In this document: positions 44,209 to 56,695 of the stretch, piece after piece | Layout: each line of letters opens with the position of its first letter | Position numbering within the stretch: the stretch's first letter is position 1 | NCBI GenBank assembly: GCA_027924585.1 | Contig: BSBM01000636.1 | Span: 7,518,001 to 7,582,000, forward strand | Length of the DNA: 64,000 nucleotides | Direction of reading: 5' to 3' | Origin: Larix kaempferi | Lineage: Eukaryota > Streptophyta > Pinopsida > Pinales > Pinaceae | Notes under the pieces: model-generated | The model's input: only the letters and a program-made list of their open reading frames with translations | Databases searched by the model: none | What the model was told of the DNA's origin: nothing | Translations under genes and position numbers: made by a program

Positions 44209-47200
44209 TCATATCAAGTCCGCTGTCATATCAAGTCTCTCTGCTGAAAACAATGCCAAGCTGTCTTGACTTAAAATTGATGAACTCTCTGCGCTGTTGT
44301 GCATTGGTGTTGTTGCTACGACAGGTGTACTGCTAGTGCCAGGTGTGGAATTATTATATTGCAAATCTTTAATGTAACCTGGCCGAGAAGCAGCCGGAAT
44401 GACCTCTACATCACTAGTAAGCATTGCTACAACACGAGACATCGATGGACGCATTGTAGGCACAGCTTGAGTGCAAAGAAGGGCTACTTCAATCACTCTG
44501 AGGACTTCTTCTTTTGAGCATGCTAATTCTATGCCAGGATCGATCAATTCTAGTGGCCTTCCTTGCTCATAGAGATGCCAGGTCTGCAATGCCATGCAAT
44601 ATTGAGAAGCAAGCAATTAGTAATGGCTGGTGTTAAATTACATGGATGACATATTTTAAATTGAGAGTATACACACCATTCGAGAAGATAAACCATCTTT
44701 TGTGGCAAGCTTGTTTCTGTGTTTCTCCTACCACTCACAAGTTCCAAAGCAACTACCCCAAAGCTGAATACATCTGCCTTTTCTGTTAGATGACCCCGCA
44801 TAGCATACTCCGGAGACACATATCCACTTCAAACGTAAATATGCAACGAGTGAGATTAGATTATTTGAATAGTTGCATAGGCTGAAGTACAGATAGATTC
44901 ATACAGTATTCACATAGAGTTCTTTTCCTATCTCATAGAAAGACATGACACTTTTGAGTATAGTTTTGGACCATTCTGAAATAATTTAATATCTCTATAA
45001 GAAAAATCATGAGCTGTAGCATTTTATCAGCACAGCAAAACATAAGTTCAAACAAACACCACATCAAAATGCAAAGGGTACACATGCATCTTATGACCCC
45101 GGAGACATTTATTGTTACATATTGACATATTGTCTACAAAGGTAGTTCATAAATTCAGAAGATATCAGAAATGAAATAATAAAATTATGTTTTCTGACAG
45201 TTGAAAGAGGAACATAATTTCTCACATTGATCAGAAAACAACAAAAATTAAGCTTCTGGGTCATCTTACACTGTGCCCGCAACTCTGGTGCTGATGTGAG
45301 TTTTCTTCTCGTCATATAGCTTAGCCAAACCAAAATCTGCTATCTTAGGGTTCAGAGAGTCATCCAACAGAATATTACTGGCTTTAATATCTCGATGAAT
45401 GATCCGAGTACTGGACTCCTCGTGCAGGTAAGCGAGTCCACGTGCAGTACCAATACAGATAGTGTATCGAGTAGGCCAATCCAGTTGGAGATGAGATTCC
45501 TTATTAGCTGCAACATACATGACACCAGCGTATTTGTTGCTATGTGGTGAATGAATAGAAAATGAAATTTTCAGTGCAAACTTACTATTACAGCTATATA
45601 TTATCACCTAATAAAGCATTTTCAAGGCTGTTGTTTTCCAAATACTCGTAGACCAAAAGCCGATTATCCGCTTCTAGACAACATCCAGGCAACTTTACAA
45701 GGTTCCTATGTTGCACTGCAGATATCACAGCTACTTCATTCATGAACTCTCGTTTTCCTTGTCTCGATTCAGAAGATAGTTGCTTCACTGCCACTATTGT
45801 ACCATCTGAAAGAGTGGCCTATTTTAATGCCACAATTTAGAATGACAGTAGTCAGACAAATGAAGAGAAAACACAAAAAATACCGGAGGAAATAGTTACT
45901 GCCTACACAATTCAATTTAGACAGATTCATAAAAAGAGGGAAAGAGTATTAACACACCTTATAAACTGTACCATATCCTCCAGCGCCTAACTTATTCTCT
46001 CCATTAAAATCTCCTGTTGCAGTTTTCATATCCGCATAGCTGAAAATTTTCAGTTTTGAACGGATGTCGTTTATTGCTGACAAAAAGAAGATGTCATTAT
46101 TAAGATGCAAACACAAGCCAATCGTTACTCCTCACAACTAGATTACCCCTGCAAGAGTCCTCGAATCTTTTGTAATTACCTTCGTCTTCCTCAACATCTG
46201 TTGCTGCGAGCTTTTGAACTCTCCTCCTCCAAAGGAAAATAGCCAAAAATACGCATATCAAAACTGCAGCAATTCCAACTGTGATTCCAATCACTATTCC
46301 TCTCTTGCTTTTCTTTGTCATGGAGCTGGGAGGTACAGTGCCATTTACGGTGGGAGTGAATTCTACACACATTTAAAAATCGTAAGTGGCAAAGCTAACT
46401 GAAACTGACAGTGCATTTCCAGTTTCATAATTTAAAAATAATTCATGGCAGTCAATATAAGAAACATTTAGTGCAACCATCTTAAGGATGGTGCACTATG
46501 CCCATCCATGGTAGAAAGCTGTTCTGTCAACAGCTTTTTAATTTACTGAAACACATTATCTTTTATCTTTACCAGGCTTCACAATTATAGCTGATACTAA
46601 TGGTCCATAGATTCTTTGGAATGGAACACAGCAAGTTCCCTTTCCCGCCCAGAAAAAATGAATTTCAAGGAAGTTTGCTGTTACATTGGTCTTGAAAGTT
46701 TGTACAATAGGTTTATTTGAGCCTCCTGCCGCCTTTCTGATGTCAAAATCTGTTAATACTTTATGCCCCTACAACACCATACACTCTTAGTATTTGCTAA
46801 AGGCAAGAGGTAAATGTTCAGATAGTCACAATTAATCTGCCGAAAAAGGAAAGACAAAATGTACAAAAGCATATTTTGAGAGAAGTGGCAATAGCTCTGT
46901 AACATTAATCGTTTATCATACCTGAACGTAAACATAAAAAATGCGTCTTCCAACACCCTTCCAGCTCTCTGTATCTACGAACATGGTCTCCGCAAACTGT
47001 AGAACTACTTGATATGGCCCATTCCCAAGCCCTAAACCATAATATCGAAGTGAGCTGGGAGATAAGCGTGCTGTTTGGTACAGTCGTAGTGCTGGATCTG
47101 TCAAAATTTGGGATTGACTAGTGGCATTGTAAGTTGGATTGTAAGGTGTAGAATAATATGGTTTGGGAGAGGACATAAATAATCCAGTAACGCTGACTCC

Positions 47201-47322
47201 CCAGTTTTTTGTCTTACTGACATAAAATGAGGGAGCATTGGATGTTTCGTTGTCCTGCTCATAAACAGTTCCTGTAGGAGAAGTCTCTTCTGGGCCTCCA
47301 CAATTTACAGCAAGGCTAGAAT
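44209..47322 (-). CDS. LRR-VIII type receptor-like kinase with malectin domain, 5' partial
   Basis: Eight exons on the minus strand, with phases that join cleanly: 47322-46922, 46768-46573, 46362-46180, 46076-45958, 45818-45608, 45507-45270, 44826-about 44673, 44583-44209. About 620 residues. The first two exons are a malectin domain ([40 protein letters not shown]). The third has a membrane helix ([20 protein letters not shown]) and a basic stop-transfer WRRRVQK. The kinase shows [53 protein letters not shown] and [12 protein letters not shown], so key catalytic residues are present. Exon lengths 211 and 238 match a pattern common in plant receptor kinases. It would signal at the plasma membrane. 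The extracellular LRR exons, normally upstream, are not seen before the window end. The donor after ...LLEW looks damaged. Confidence 0.93.
46471..46495. repeat. Near-perfect palindrome in a receptor-kinase intron
   Basis: GTGCAACCATC and GGATGG.TGCAC face each other around TTAA, giving an almost perfect 25-bp inverted repeat in the intron between the second malectin exon and the membrane exon. CCATCCATGG follows. It may be the end of a small inverted-repeat element; no partner end was found. Confidence 0.6.
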
Positions 47323-47329
47323 CTAAAAT

Positions 47330-48235
47330 TGACATTTCAAAATGTGAGTTTTGTTGCAACTTCTTTTAGAAAAAAGAGTAAGATGTGCGGTAATATGTCA
47401 AGAAAAATGTTCTCCGAGCCAAGGTATATGCATATTTTCCCCAAATAAAAAGGTAGATACACATGCCAAAAAATAAAATAGTAGATTTCAGTACTCGAGG
47501 GAAACGCAATTAGGTTATTTTTAATCGTGTATACGCATATAAAATTTAATTGTATGTCGGTTGAAAAAAAAAAATTTAATTGTATGTATTTGTGGTTAAC
47601 AAAAATATGACTGCATAGGAAAAACTAATTTGCATAGAGTACAAGATATTTAGTGATATATGAATTATTGATAACCAAAAAAAAAGATAAACTTTGAACA
47701 AGTTACAGAATGCAACAGTCAGAGAGTTTGGATATTAAACGATATTAATGAAATAGAAAACTTTAAACTATCAAAAAGATAGATTTACTGTAAATGATCT
47801 TATGACCATAAGCTACTAAAGAGATAACCAACATGTTGTAAGTTCCTGCGGATAAAAAGACAGTGGGAATGACCTTTAATTTAACTTATTATGCAGAATG
47901 TTATTAAGGACTAAATTCGTTGAACAAAAGAATTGGAATTGGTAAAAAAATTGCACCAAAACATATATTAATTATTCAAATTTAAATTAAAAAAATTTCA
48001 TATAAATTTAAGCCATTAAATATTAATAGGCAAAGTTTTGTCATGTATATAGTATTGTAAGGGTGAATTATAGCAAAATGGCATTGAGTGCAACACATAT
48101 TTAAACCAAAATACATAAACATTAAGACTCTAAATGGCATGCAAAGTTCAAAACTAATCATAATATAGTCTACAATCAAATCAAATTACATAATCATGCT
48201 AATCTAAATCCTTTACATTCTTTTGCATATGCTCT
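47330..48235. other. AT-rich DNA upstream of the receptor-kinase exons
   Basis: No LRR-coding sequence is visible here. It may be part of a long intron or mark loss of the 5' end. A duplicated AAATTTAATTGTATGT occurs at about 47548 and 47571. Confidence 0.5.
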
Positions 48236-48239
48236 TTTT

Positions 48240-48795
48240 AACAACAGAAAGCAAAATTCAAATTTTGTCTATTCTGAAATCTTGGCATATTTTAAGGAAA
48301 TCTGTAGAGGTGAAACAAATAAAAAAATCAGAATATGCAAGGAACCTGTTCTTGCTGAGGGTACTCCTGTTGGCTATTTTGATGGTTCCTGAAAAGATGG
48401 GAAAAGTGGAGGGGGTATGATTATCAAAAAATTAAGGATCATCATGTCTTTTCTCTTTGGATGGGAAGTGGACAGGGGACAAACATTAGAGCTGAATTAC
48501 TGGCTCTGTGGGCATTATTGAAGCTTGGTACTTACTTGGGCATCACTTCGTTACAGGTAATAGGAGATTCAAAGATCATTGTTGATTGGGCCATGGGACT
48601 CTCGACTCTCCAGGTGTCTTCTTTGGATCAGTGATGTACCTGCATCAAAACTCTGTTTTCATCTTACTGTCATCTAAACTTTCAGCATATTTACAGAGAA
48701 CTGAATTCTAAAGCAGATTTGTTATCTAAAAGAGGAGTTTCCCTTAAAGATGGACTTTAGTGCTTTGAAGAATGTCTGGATGACTCAGTTATTTC
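48240..48795 (+). pseudogene. LINE 3' end with RNase H domain relic
   Basis: The plus strand reads GTPVGYFDGS, then a TGA, then KDGKSGGGMIIKK. After a frameshift come NIRAELLALWALLKLGTYLG, LQVIGDSKIIVDWAMGLSTL, HIYRELNSKADLLSKRGVSL and a terminal SSGSFFLY. These are the D (FDGS), E (RAELLAL), D (GDSK) and late D (NSKADLLSK) motifs of the RNase H domain found at the 3' end of plant LINEs, which degrades RNA in hybrids. One stop and at least one frameshift make it inactive. It could be a separate insertion from the reverse-transcriptase relic 6 kb away, which is in the same orientation. Confidence 0.85.
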
Positions 48796-48963
48796 CAGTG
48801 GTTCTTTCTTTATGTACTGAGTTGACACAGGTCTGTAACTGGTTTCAGTTGATGTAGTATCTCCTGCATATGGATATGGTGGGATCACGTTTTGTCTTTT
48901 TGATAGTGTATGGGGATTGAAAGTCTGCTTGATAAGATTTTGAATGATTCTCTGGTTGGGTAT

Positions 48964-50650
48964 TGTTATCACACCATAATAGCTGTGCTACTATTCTTGC
49001 TGAGCAGATATCTGCACTTTTCAGAGCTCTGCCTTTACAGAGATCAGTTATGATGAGTAGCATTATTTGAGATCACTTACAGATCAGGGCAGTGTATATC
49101 AGACATTGAGTAGACCTTGTGCCAAGGCTGAGCCTTGAGAACTTAGATTTGATGACCGATATAACCTTTTGTTCCATACAGTTTCAGTTCAGTGCCTAGA
49201 GTTCCAAATGTTATTATTGCAACGGTGTTTCAGTTGGTTCTAGTTAATGATATGACATGGTATGACCTATAGACTTGTGATTGTTAGCATTGATTACTAT
49301 CTTGTTGTTTTAGTCATCTTCATAGCATTAACTTGGTATATAACTCATGACGTGGCAGTATTATTTAATAAATGAAATGAACTATCTTGGTTGGATTTAA
49401 ATGATGAATTGGATGTATTACTTGCACTTAAAGGTTCATTGACTATACTCATTGGTTTCACTACCCTCCTAGGAGCATGGACATGGTTTTTCACAACATT
49501 TATGTTTGCTATCTTAGGCACCAAATTCACTTGACTCCATCCATCCATGACCTTCCTTATTTTGGCTTTCACCCTGACTTGCCTTTTTGATTTTTGATAT
49601 GGAGGACTTCCCCGCTTCTACCTCTGTGTTGGATATCATCCACGTTGTTTTGTGTCTCGGCTCAGAGTTGGTGACAGAACTTGCCTTTGGTGAGTTGGAT
49701 TTTATGCCTTTATCATTCTAGTCGGTTGCCCCGATGTGTGGTTTAGATTGTGGAATTCCCCCTAGTCACATGAGATGTTGTTGGCTAAAACTTGAAGCAC
49801 ATGTACTACTTATGGAAATTATTGGAAATCTCTTATGAAGGCTCATTGAAATTTAATTCTAGAATGTGTTTCTAAACACACGATGAATTAAGGGCAAAAG
49901 CAATGAAATGATAAAGTACCCCATGAAGGGTCCAAAAAGGTCTAAAAAGCAATGGCTAAATAAATGCTAAATCTAAAGATTGTTGACCTCATAAATGTAA
50001 ATATACTCCGGATGCAAGCTGCGGCTAGTTGTGCTTTTAAGCGCATGCAAAATCCTAGAGGGGTCATATAGGTCAAAAAGGCCATGGAAATTAAATGAAT
50101 GATCCTAATGAACTTGGATCAACTTGATGTAGACATGATGCCAAGGTTGAATAAGCACTCTCTAAACAACTTATCCATTTGTGAGGCACTATCATTCCCT
50201 TTGTTTATCTTATCCAGCACAGTGTGTAGCTCCCTTTTTTCCCTGTCCAAAGTATCACTCAGTTAAGTTGGTCAAGTCACCCCTTCTACCTAGCCTTGTC
50301 CTTAGCCTTCACCCTATGCTAGCAGTTAGGCCATGTCCATTGGATGAAGTATGTCTTTAAAGCTTTAGTGCAAGTAAGTTATAAATAACATTTAAATATC
50401 TATGTATTAACTTCCACTTGATTGATGTTTGTACTTTAAGTTAAGCTGTGAATATGATTAAAGGAACATGTCTTAGTTATTTGTTATAATCTAGTCTTTG
50501 ATTGTATTTTGACCTAGTCAAACATAGTTTGACCATGGTCATTCTTGGGATTCGTGATGAGATGGACCACTTATGCTTTATAATGTTGATCTATGGTACC
50601 ACATGCACCTATTGATGATTCCATATGTTGGACATATGCTACAGACTAAG
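48964..50650 (+). mobile_element. Partial LTR, diverged copy of the 58-62 kb solo LTR family
   Basis: Starts TGTTATCACACC and is collinear, in inverted orientation, with 62492-60900. Shared landmarks include GCAGATATCTGCAC, CAGTTTCAGTTCAGTGCCTA, GTCTCGGCTC.GAGTTGGTGA, CCCCCTAGTCAC, AAGCACTCTCTAAACAACTTATCCATTTGTGAGGC (reversed) and GGGAT.CGTGATGA. Identity is roughly 75% by eye, so it is much older than the other copy. It ends at about 50650, where a GGACACG-rich segment begins; the promoter-proximal part of the LTR is missing. Confidence 0.8.
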
Positions 50651-50654
50651 TCAC

Positions 50655-50790
50655 CTGACACGAGGACACGGGACACGAAGGACACAAGAATACGAGTGTC
50701 CGACACAGACACGGCGACCCCTGGAATTAGGACACGAAGGACATGTTATATATATATATGTATATGTATATTTAAAATTATATATGTAAA
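50655..50790. repeat. GGACACG/GTGTCC-rich segment followed by (TA)n
   Basis: ACACGAGGACACGGGACACG, GGACACAAGAATACGAGTGTCC, CGACACAGACACGG and AGGACACGAAGGACATG occur within 90 bp, giving many short inverted pairs, and are followed by TATATATATATATG. This begins where similarity to the LTR family stops, so it may be an insertion junction. Confidence 0.6.
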
Positions 50791-50999
50791 AAATATAGAC
50801 ATGTAGATCCAAAATTTTGTAGAAATTAGAACATTTACAAATATTCAATAGAAATTACAATCAATACACATTACACATTCAGAAATCACAATGCATATGT
50901 CTCACTCCACTATTGAAACAAGGGAAAAAGGCTGGTGATTGGCTTCCCTTGCCCCCACTATTGGATGCCCACGAGAGGCATAAGAAAGCCAACCAAAAT

Positions 51000-52200
51000 A
51001 GGACTATTTCTATTTGATTAGATTAAATGGAATGGGGCCACACCCTATTATTATCTTTTCCCGTTACTAAACACCCTTTATATTTTAGATTATGCCACTT
51101 AGATTTCTTTTACAAGTTAGCATTAAAACATTGCATATTAGCTAGTTTCTATTTTGTTACTTTTGCATCTAGTTTATTCATCTTAGATCTTAGTTACACT
51201 TAGTTTAAATTTTGTTTTATTTTGACTAATGCTAAAGGGTTCTTGAGATTGAACTTTGTTGTAGGTGCTTTGAAGAAGAACCAAGAACATTGGGAGAAGT
51301 ACAAAATCAAAGAAGATTTCAAACTTGAAGAGAAGAAACAAGAGAACCAAAACCCAAAGAGAAGATTTGAACCAAGAAGACAAAACCATAATCATTCTCC
51401 TTTGTACAAACCCCAAAAGGGGTTTTAGTTTCATTTCTTAGTTGCTTTTCACTTCAAGGGCTTTACTCCCTCAATTTGTAATTGATTAATGAAATAAGGC
51501 TAAGTGGGATAAGGCCTCCCATTTTTTGTGTTCCTTCCCCATTTGGAGAAGAGTGTTGTCTTTGTTAACTTAGATCTTTGTCATTTTTGTTAAGTAGATT
51601 AGATTAACTTTTCCATCTTTTGCATTTAGAGATATATTGCTAGATTAGTTTCATTTTGTTTTAGAACACTAATTGCTAGTCTAGTTTCCTTTTTGCAAAG
51701 TGAAAGTTATTTGCTAGTTCCATTTTTGCATCATTATTATTTGAGCTATCATTTGGTTTCTCTGCTTACAATCTGCTTATCTTTTAAAAAGAACCAAAGA
51801 CTCCTGAACTTGCCATAACACAAGTCAAGAGCACTCTCTGTCGGAGAGCATAAGCATTGCATTTTTACTGCATTTAGCATATAGATTAGTCAAAGTCTCT
51901 TGAACCTCTGTCATAAGACAAGTCAAGAGCACTCTCTGTCGGAGAGGTTCATCTGTGTGCTCTAAATTAAGACATTTCCAACTCACACCCCCTCTTAAAA
52001 TTTATTTCATTGTTTTCCACCACCAAGTATGCTCTACCGACCCTAAAAAGTTGGATTCGTACTCAGAACGGTGACTGGATTTGAATAATCTTACAAGTGA
52101 TAACCATAATAAAATCTTCACCCCTATAAACCAACGAACCGGCGTTGTTTCGAGAAATACTCAGGTACTGGGGAAATTCCTACTGGTGGCGCCGGAAATC
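51000..52200 (+). mobile_element. Possible LTR 3' part with primer-site-like end
   Basis: Non-coding DNA with LTR-like features: CCCATTTTTTGTGTTCC after AATGAAATAAGG (51490-51535), two exact 29-bp repeats and a TGGTGGCGCCGGAAATCACC sequence at about 52184-52203. The last resembles the TGGCGCCG core of gypsy primer sites. No matching second LTR is in the window. The assignment is tentative. Confidence 0.3.
51820..51946. repeat. Two exact 29-bp repeats containing a CTCTC/GAGAG hairpin
   Basis: Starting ACAAGTCAAGAGCACTCTCT, the word lies at 51820-51848 and 51918-51946 (98 bp apart). Each contains CTCTC-TGTCG-GAGAG, a perfect 5-bp stem with a 5-base loop. Flanks are also similar (CTTGAACCTCTGTCATAAG / CTGAACTTGCCATAAC). 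Confidence 0.85.
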
Positions 52201-52203
52201 ACC

Positions 52204-53585
52204 GTTGTCATAGATTTCTAGCTTGCAGGTTAAATCCACTGGACACCTAGCCTAGAATACTGGACGGCCCGTCAGGTCACCAAGGGGAGCCACTGAAGGT
52301 ATACTTTTCCGGCTAAACTCATACCTTCCTTTATTAGCCCTAATAATCAAGATCAATAAAACACTCAAAATCAACCAAGATAATTTGCACAACATTCTCA
52401 CCAACATTATTCTGAGACTTGTATCTTCAACATCCCCAAGCACTTCGTATATTTGACTCCATTTGGCACTGGTTTTTTTAACTTTTATGCATCATCATTA
52501 ATCTGGGCCATTTGTCCATTGGAATTTGTCTAAGTTATTTATCTGTGGATGCTATCTTATTTTACAAGTCTTCATTGTATTGTTTATCTCTAAATCTTGT
52601 GTCTTATAAACGCAACGTGGATTGCTTTTTATCTTGTGTATTATCTCATTTTTATAAACTGTGATCTCATTATAAAACTCCTAAAAACACCCATCCACAT
52701 CCGCAACCATTAAAACATTTAAAAAACATAAGAGCCATAGAAAAACTCTTTGTTAGGGACAACCCCCCTTGGCTTCGTTAGGAGTTTTCCTAAACGGAGG
52801 AGCTGGGATTCAGGTGACAGTACCTAGCTCATTGCTTGCCCCCAAGGCCACACCTTCCCCACTTGTAGTGAGAGAACAACTTTCGAAAGATTTCTGCTGC
52901 TGGTGTGCATCTTGGCGGACAACACTCTGGATGGAATACAATGGCCACCTCAGTCATCAAATTTGGGGTCATGAGGCTCAGTCATGGCATAAGGCTGAAA
53001 ATATCTGCTCCGGGTCTGCTAAAAATATGAGTGATCATAGAATAGATGCTCATCATCTGTCGATATCATGCATCTCATAGTAAAGGATTGGCTCAGAAAA
53101 GTACTGGAATCTGGTCTGAAGACATGGTTTCCCCAACTACTATGAATGTGATAACAATACCCTTGCATATCAATGAAAAATTACATGCGCTTGCATGTTG
53201 TGATTTCTTCTTTATTCAGGTATTGACTGGTCATTTTCTGCATTAATGGATTGCAAGAAATGATTTTTTACAGGTTCTTGATTCAGGCTATATCACTGTT
53301 AAACTCATAGTAATTATCTTTGATTTCACATAGATCCTAATTGCCTAAAGTTTTAGCAATCCTAAGTTAGGGAAGACCCCCCCTTGTGCTGGAGGAGAGC
53401 TAGCCTAAAGTATGTGAGGAACCTATTGTGGTGACATTGGGTATCCCCTCATAGTTCCACCAAGGTCTTGCTTGTGCTTTAGGGATTTATCAAAAGAAGT
53501 GAGGGTTTGAGTGGTAAAAAAGACCGATAAGGAAGATCAAAGGATGGACAGACTATGGAAATGGTATGACCATATTGACTCCTTT
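52204..53585. other. Intergenic or retroelement leader DNA, no recognised gene
   Basis: Plus-strand ORF 52769-53080 (103 codons) has no recognisable motif. The rest is AT-rich. The segment ends at GAGTC (53586-53590), the presumed left target duplication of the next element. Confidence 0.35.
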
Positions 53586-53590
53586 GAGTC

Positions 53591-55190
53591 TGTTGTCCTC
53601 CGAAATGGCATGCGTGTCGTTTTAAAAGCCCAAAATGCAACACACTAGCTGAAATGACAACTCTCTTAGGAGAGAGGCCAATGTCACCACACTCCTCTCC
53701 TCTTCGCTTCAGGTTGGCTCTTCTCCAACACTAGCGGGGTATCCATAAAATAGGATCGCTAAGGCAGGTACAGTAACAGGCAAGATGAATGGAAGAGGCT
53801 GCTTTAGAGAAACAGAAGTAACAAAAGATAGTTTTTAAATGGGTGATGGAAAAGAAGGGAAGATCAATCCTCAGGGAAATACCAGTGCCAGTACCAGAAG
53901 GGGAAATGGAGTCAAAAGAGGACTCATGGAGGCCTTGTGCTTCATAAAAGTGAGACGAATCTAGAATGCACAAACAATCAGATCTTAATCAACATTTCGT
54001 ACAACCGAATACTGATGTCCATCAAAATACTAATTGTTTAAGCATAATTAACCAACTTAATCCTAAATGGCTAATCTATTGTGCTTGAAAAAGCCCTCAC
54101 AAGCTAGATTTATTCTACAACTTGAAATACATCACACAACCACATGAAATATGCTCCATCTGTCCACAAACCCAGCTGATATTTTCATTAAGCTCGAAAG
54201 GGAGAGAAAACCCCAAAAATTTTCCATCATTTACAATGCAGGAGGCTCTCCTCTTTATAGGCCCAAAAAGGCTCTCTTCCAAATAAAAAGGAGAATAAAG
54301 AATAAAAAATAATAATAAGATAGAGGAAAAAGTGGGTGAAAATCCACTTTCCTCTCCAACGAATATCTGACCACCCACTTGACTTAATTTACTGTTTTCC
54401 AACATAAAGTGGACTCGGCTCAGACAGCCACGCGTTATCAATTACTAGCCATAACCCTTTAGAAAACTCCACGCAATAATGTTAGCTGAAAGAAATCGTG
54501 CCGTAGCTTGGCGTTTAGACTCGGTGGATGACTTCTCTTCAATCGGTCGCCAAAGAGAAACGTGGAACTTCTAGTTTTGTAATTGGCTTTCAAAAATATT
54601 GATGTGAGGGTCGATAAACGCAAATCCACCAGACCCATTCATGCTAGCTGCCACATAAAATACGGAGATCGGCTGCTAATGAATAGTATGACGAAAACGC
54701 GAGCTACTCACCCTAGTTTCCTTGGGTCCTGGATCACGCAATTGTAAAAGCGAAACTCTGTTGGCATGTACTGGTTGCCGATGAAAACAGTTGAGACGTG
54801 GGTAAAGAAAACACCACCAACACTCCCCGTGCTGCTCCAAAACCCCTCGATGGCCACCGATGTCACTTTTCTCAACAACTACTGCCTGCGACAACTCAGG
54901 CGTATGTTACGGGGCTTGGAAAAGTTCCTTCTTTGCTTTGGTCTCGAGCTCGGGCATTTGCATCAATCAACTGGATGCCGATGCAGATAGGTGAACAACA
55001 GGTGATTACGACTTCACTTTGCTAGAAATCACATCAAGTCACGGGCTGGATCAGTCGACTGCAATGCGTGGTAGATGGACCGATAATTTCGAAAGGTGCT
55101 TTTATGGCTGAGAGGATTTTACAAGGCTGAAACTTTGATCACTGTGTATCTTCTAAACAGTCCAACTATTTGACTCACGCCACTCTTTAT
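53591..55190 (-). repeat. Element 3 left (3') LTR, at least 1.6 kb
   Basis: Plus-strand start TGTTGTCCTCCGAAATGGC. The first 97 bp match 57915-58011 and the rest match 62493-64000. The inner edge cannot be placed because the other copy leaves the window; it lies between 55190 and about 56690. A TATAAAG box on the minus strand (54259-54253, context CCTATAAAGAGGAG) marks the likely promoter, implying a leader of about 0.6 kb inside the LTR. ORFs in both copies are repeat-conserved but carry no motif. Confidence 0.9.
54253..54259 (-). promoter_or_regulatory. LTR promoter TATA box (element 3)
   Basis: The minus strand reads GGGCCTATAAAGAGGAGAG. The same box is conserved in the right LTR at 63069-63063. 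Position inside the LTR and orientation agree with the minus-strand gag. Confidence 0.65.
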
Positions 55191-56695
55191 TCACTACCGG
55201 ATGAATCCTGAGAATGAAATTCGGACTCTTTCAAGTTTTGATAGCCTCAAATCTGTCCAAGCCGTTAGCATCTTCAATCATCCGAAACTCGAGCTAGAGT
55301 GGCTCATTATATCCCGGACCCATCACATTACCCGTTACTGCCGAATCGACTGTTAATGGAAATAGTGAGTCAAAAATTCTAAGCTCAACGCGAAATGAAA
55401 GCGCCCAGGAGGCCGTCAAAAGATGTGCAACCGATGCCATAAAATGTCGCCAGTCTTGAAACCAAAATCTCCTCGCAGAGCTTCTTTTGAAGACCCCCGC
55501 AACTGGTGGCAATCGTGAAATTTTTGTTTTGATAGTTCAAATTTTTCTTGCAGTGCATAGCCCACTCCTGGCATCTCCATTACTTCGGGTGCCGTACAAT
55601 AAGAGTCCCAATAACCGAATGAGTATTAGCATCGGCCTCATAAAATATTATGCTGCAAGTTTGAAACCTCATTGGCTCTGGAAATATGAGTCTGTCCACT
55701 GGCTTTTCCCTTGTAAAAAAGCAATTACAGCTTTGCTATGGCGCAATGAGAGGAGACAAGAATTCCCTACTGTCTAGTAATGTTGTTAAGAAAGATAAAC
55801 GAAAACATTGCACTCTGAAAGTTAGCAAGCCTGGCTGGATTTGGCCGTCCAATGACAAATATGCATGATTTCTTTCCTCAGCAGTAGCATCCATCAAGTC
55901 TTCGAAGTTAGCTGATTTCTTCAATATTGTAGCCTTTTGGACTGCTATTTGTATCATTTTCTTCAACAGTAGAAGTCAGAAATTCACTTTTCCAATGCCA
56001 ACCCATTGTTCTTCAATATTTTAGCTACTGAATGCAGTATTAATTTTAAATGACAAACGAAAGTTTTTTGTTGCTACTCTGTCACCAACTGGCTTCATAA
56101 ATATAGGAGAACCATTCAGACTAGATATTTGTGCAGCTCTAGCTGCTGCCAACTTCATTTCCAGCGTTTGAGATTGTTTTATCTAAAGTCCTTTACAAGT
56201 TGAAGATGCCGCCCTTGATGTTCTTTTTAGCATAAGCCTCAGTTGAATCTGAAACAATCCACATCCTCAAAAGATATCCCAGTGAAAAATGCCACAGTGC
56301 TTCCTCAAGCTCTGCTTTGTTTTGCTGCTACAAATCTGAAGATGGTAGTATCTATGTTCCCCTTTAAAACAGTCTCTCTACAGCAACCCTGTTACTGAAA
56401 AAAGAAGCTTTGGATACTCAAAATGCAGATGCATTTTTGAGGGGTAACATCTGGCTCCAACTGCGGGACGTGTGCTCACCTCGTGAGTGCACGAGAACCA
56501 CAGACTCTCATGGTTATCGCAGACCAGAAAACAAAATGAAAAGCACAGTGTGGTAGGGATGGCTTGATTCACATCCCATGACCACATTTTATTACATTAA
56601 AAATTGAGAAATGACAAAATAAACTACTGCAGCAAATGCTCATTCAAGAGCTTTATTTGTCTACCTACACTAACTAATCATGAGATAAAATCACG

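Noticed and set aside
41020-48795. One single LINE spanning the reverse-transcriptase and RNase H relics
   Set aside because: They are same-strand but 6 kb apart, with a minus-strand host gene between them. Two separate insertions are simpler.
52769-53080. 103-codon plus-strand ORF as a gene
   Set aside because: No motif, no neighbouring exons and unremarkable composition.
54766-55025. Plus-strand ORFs conserved almost identically at 63576-63835
   Set aside because: Conservation is explained by LTR duplication at about 99% identity. Two overlapping frames are equally conserved and neither has a motif.
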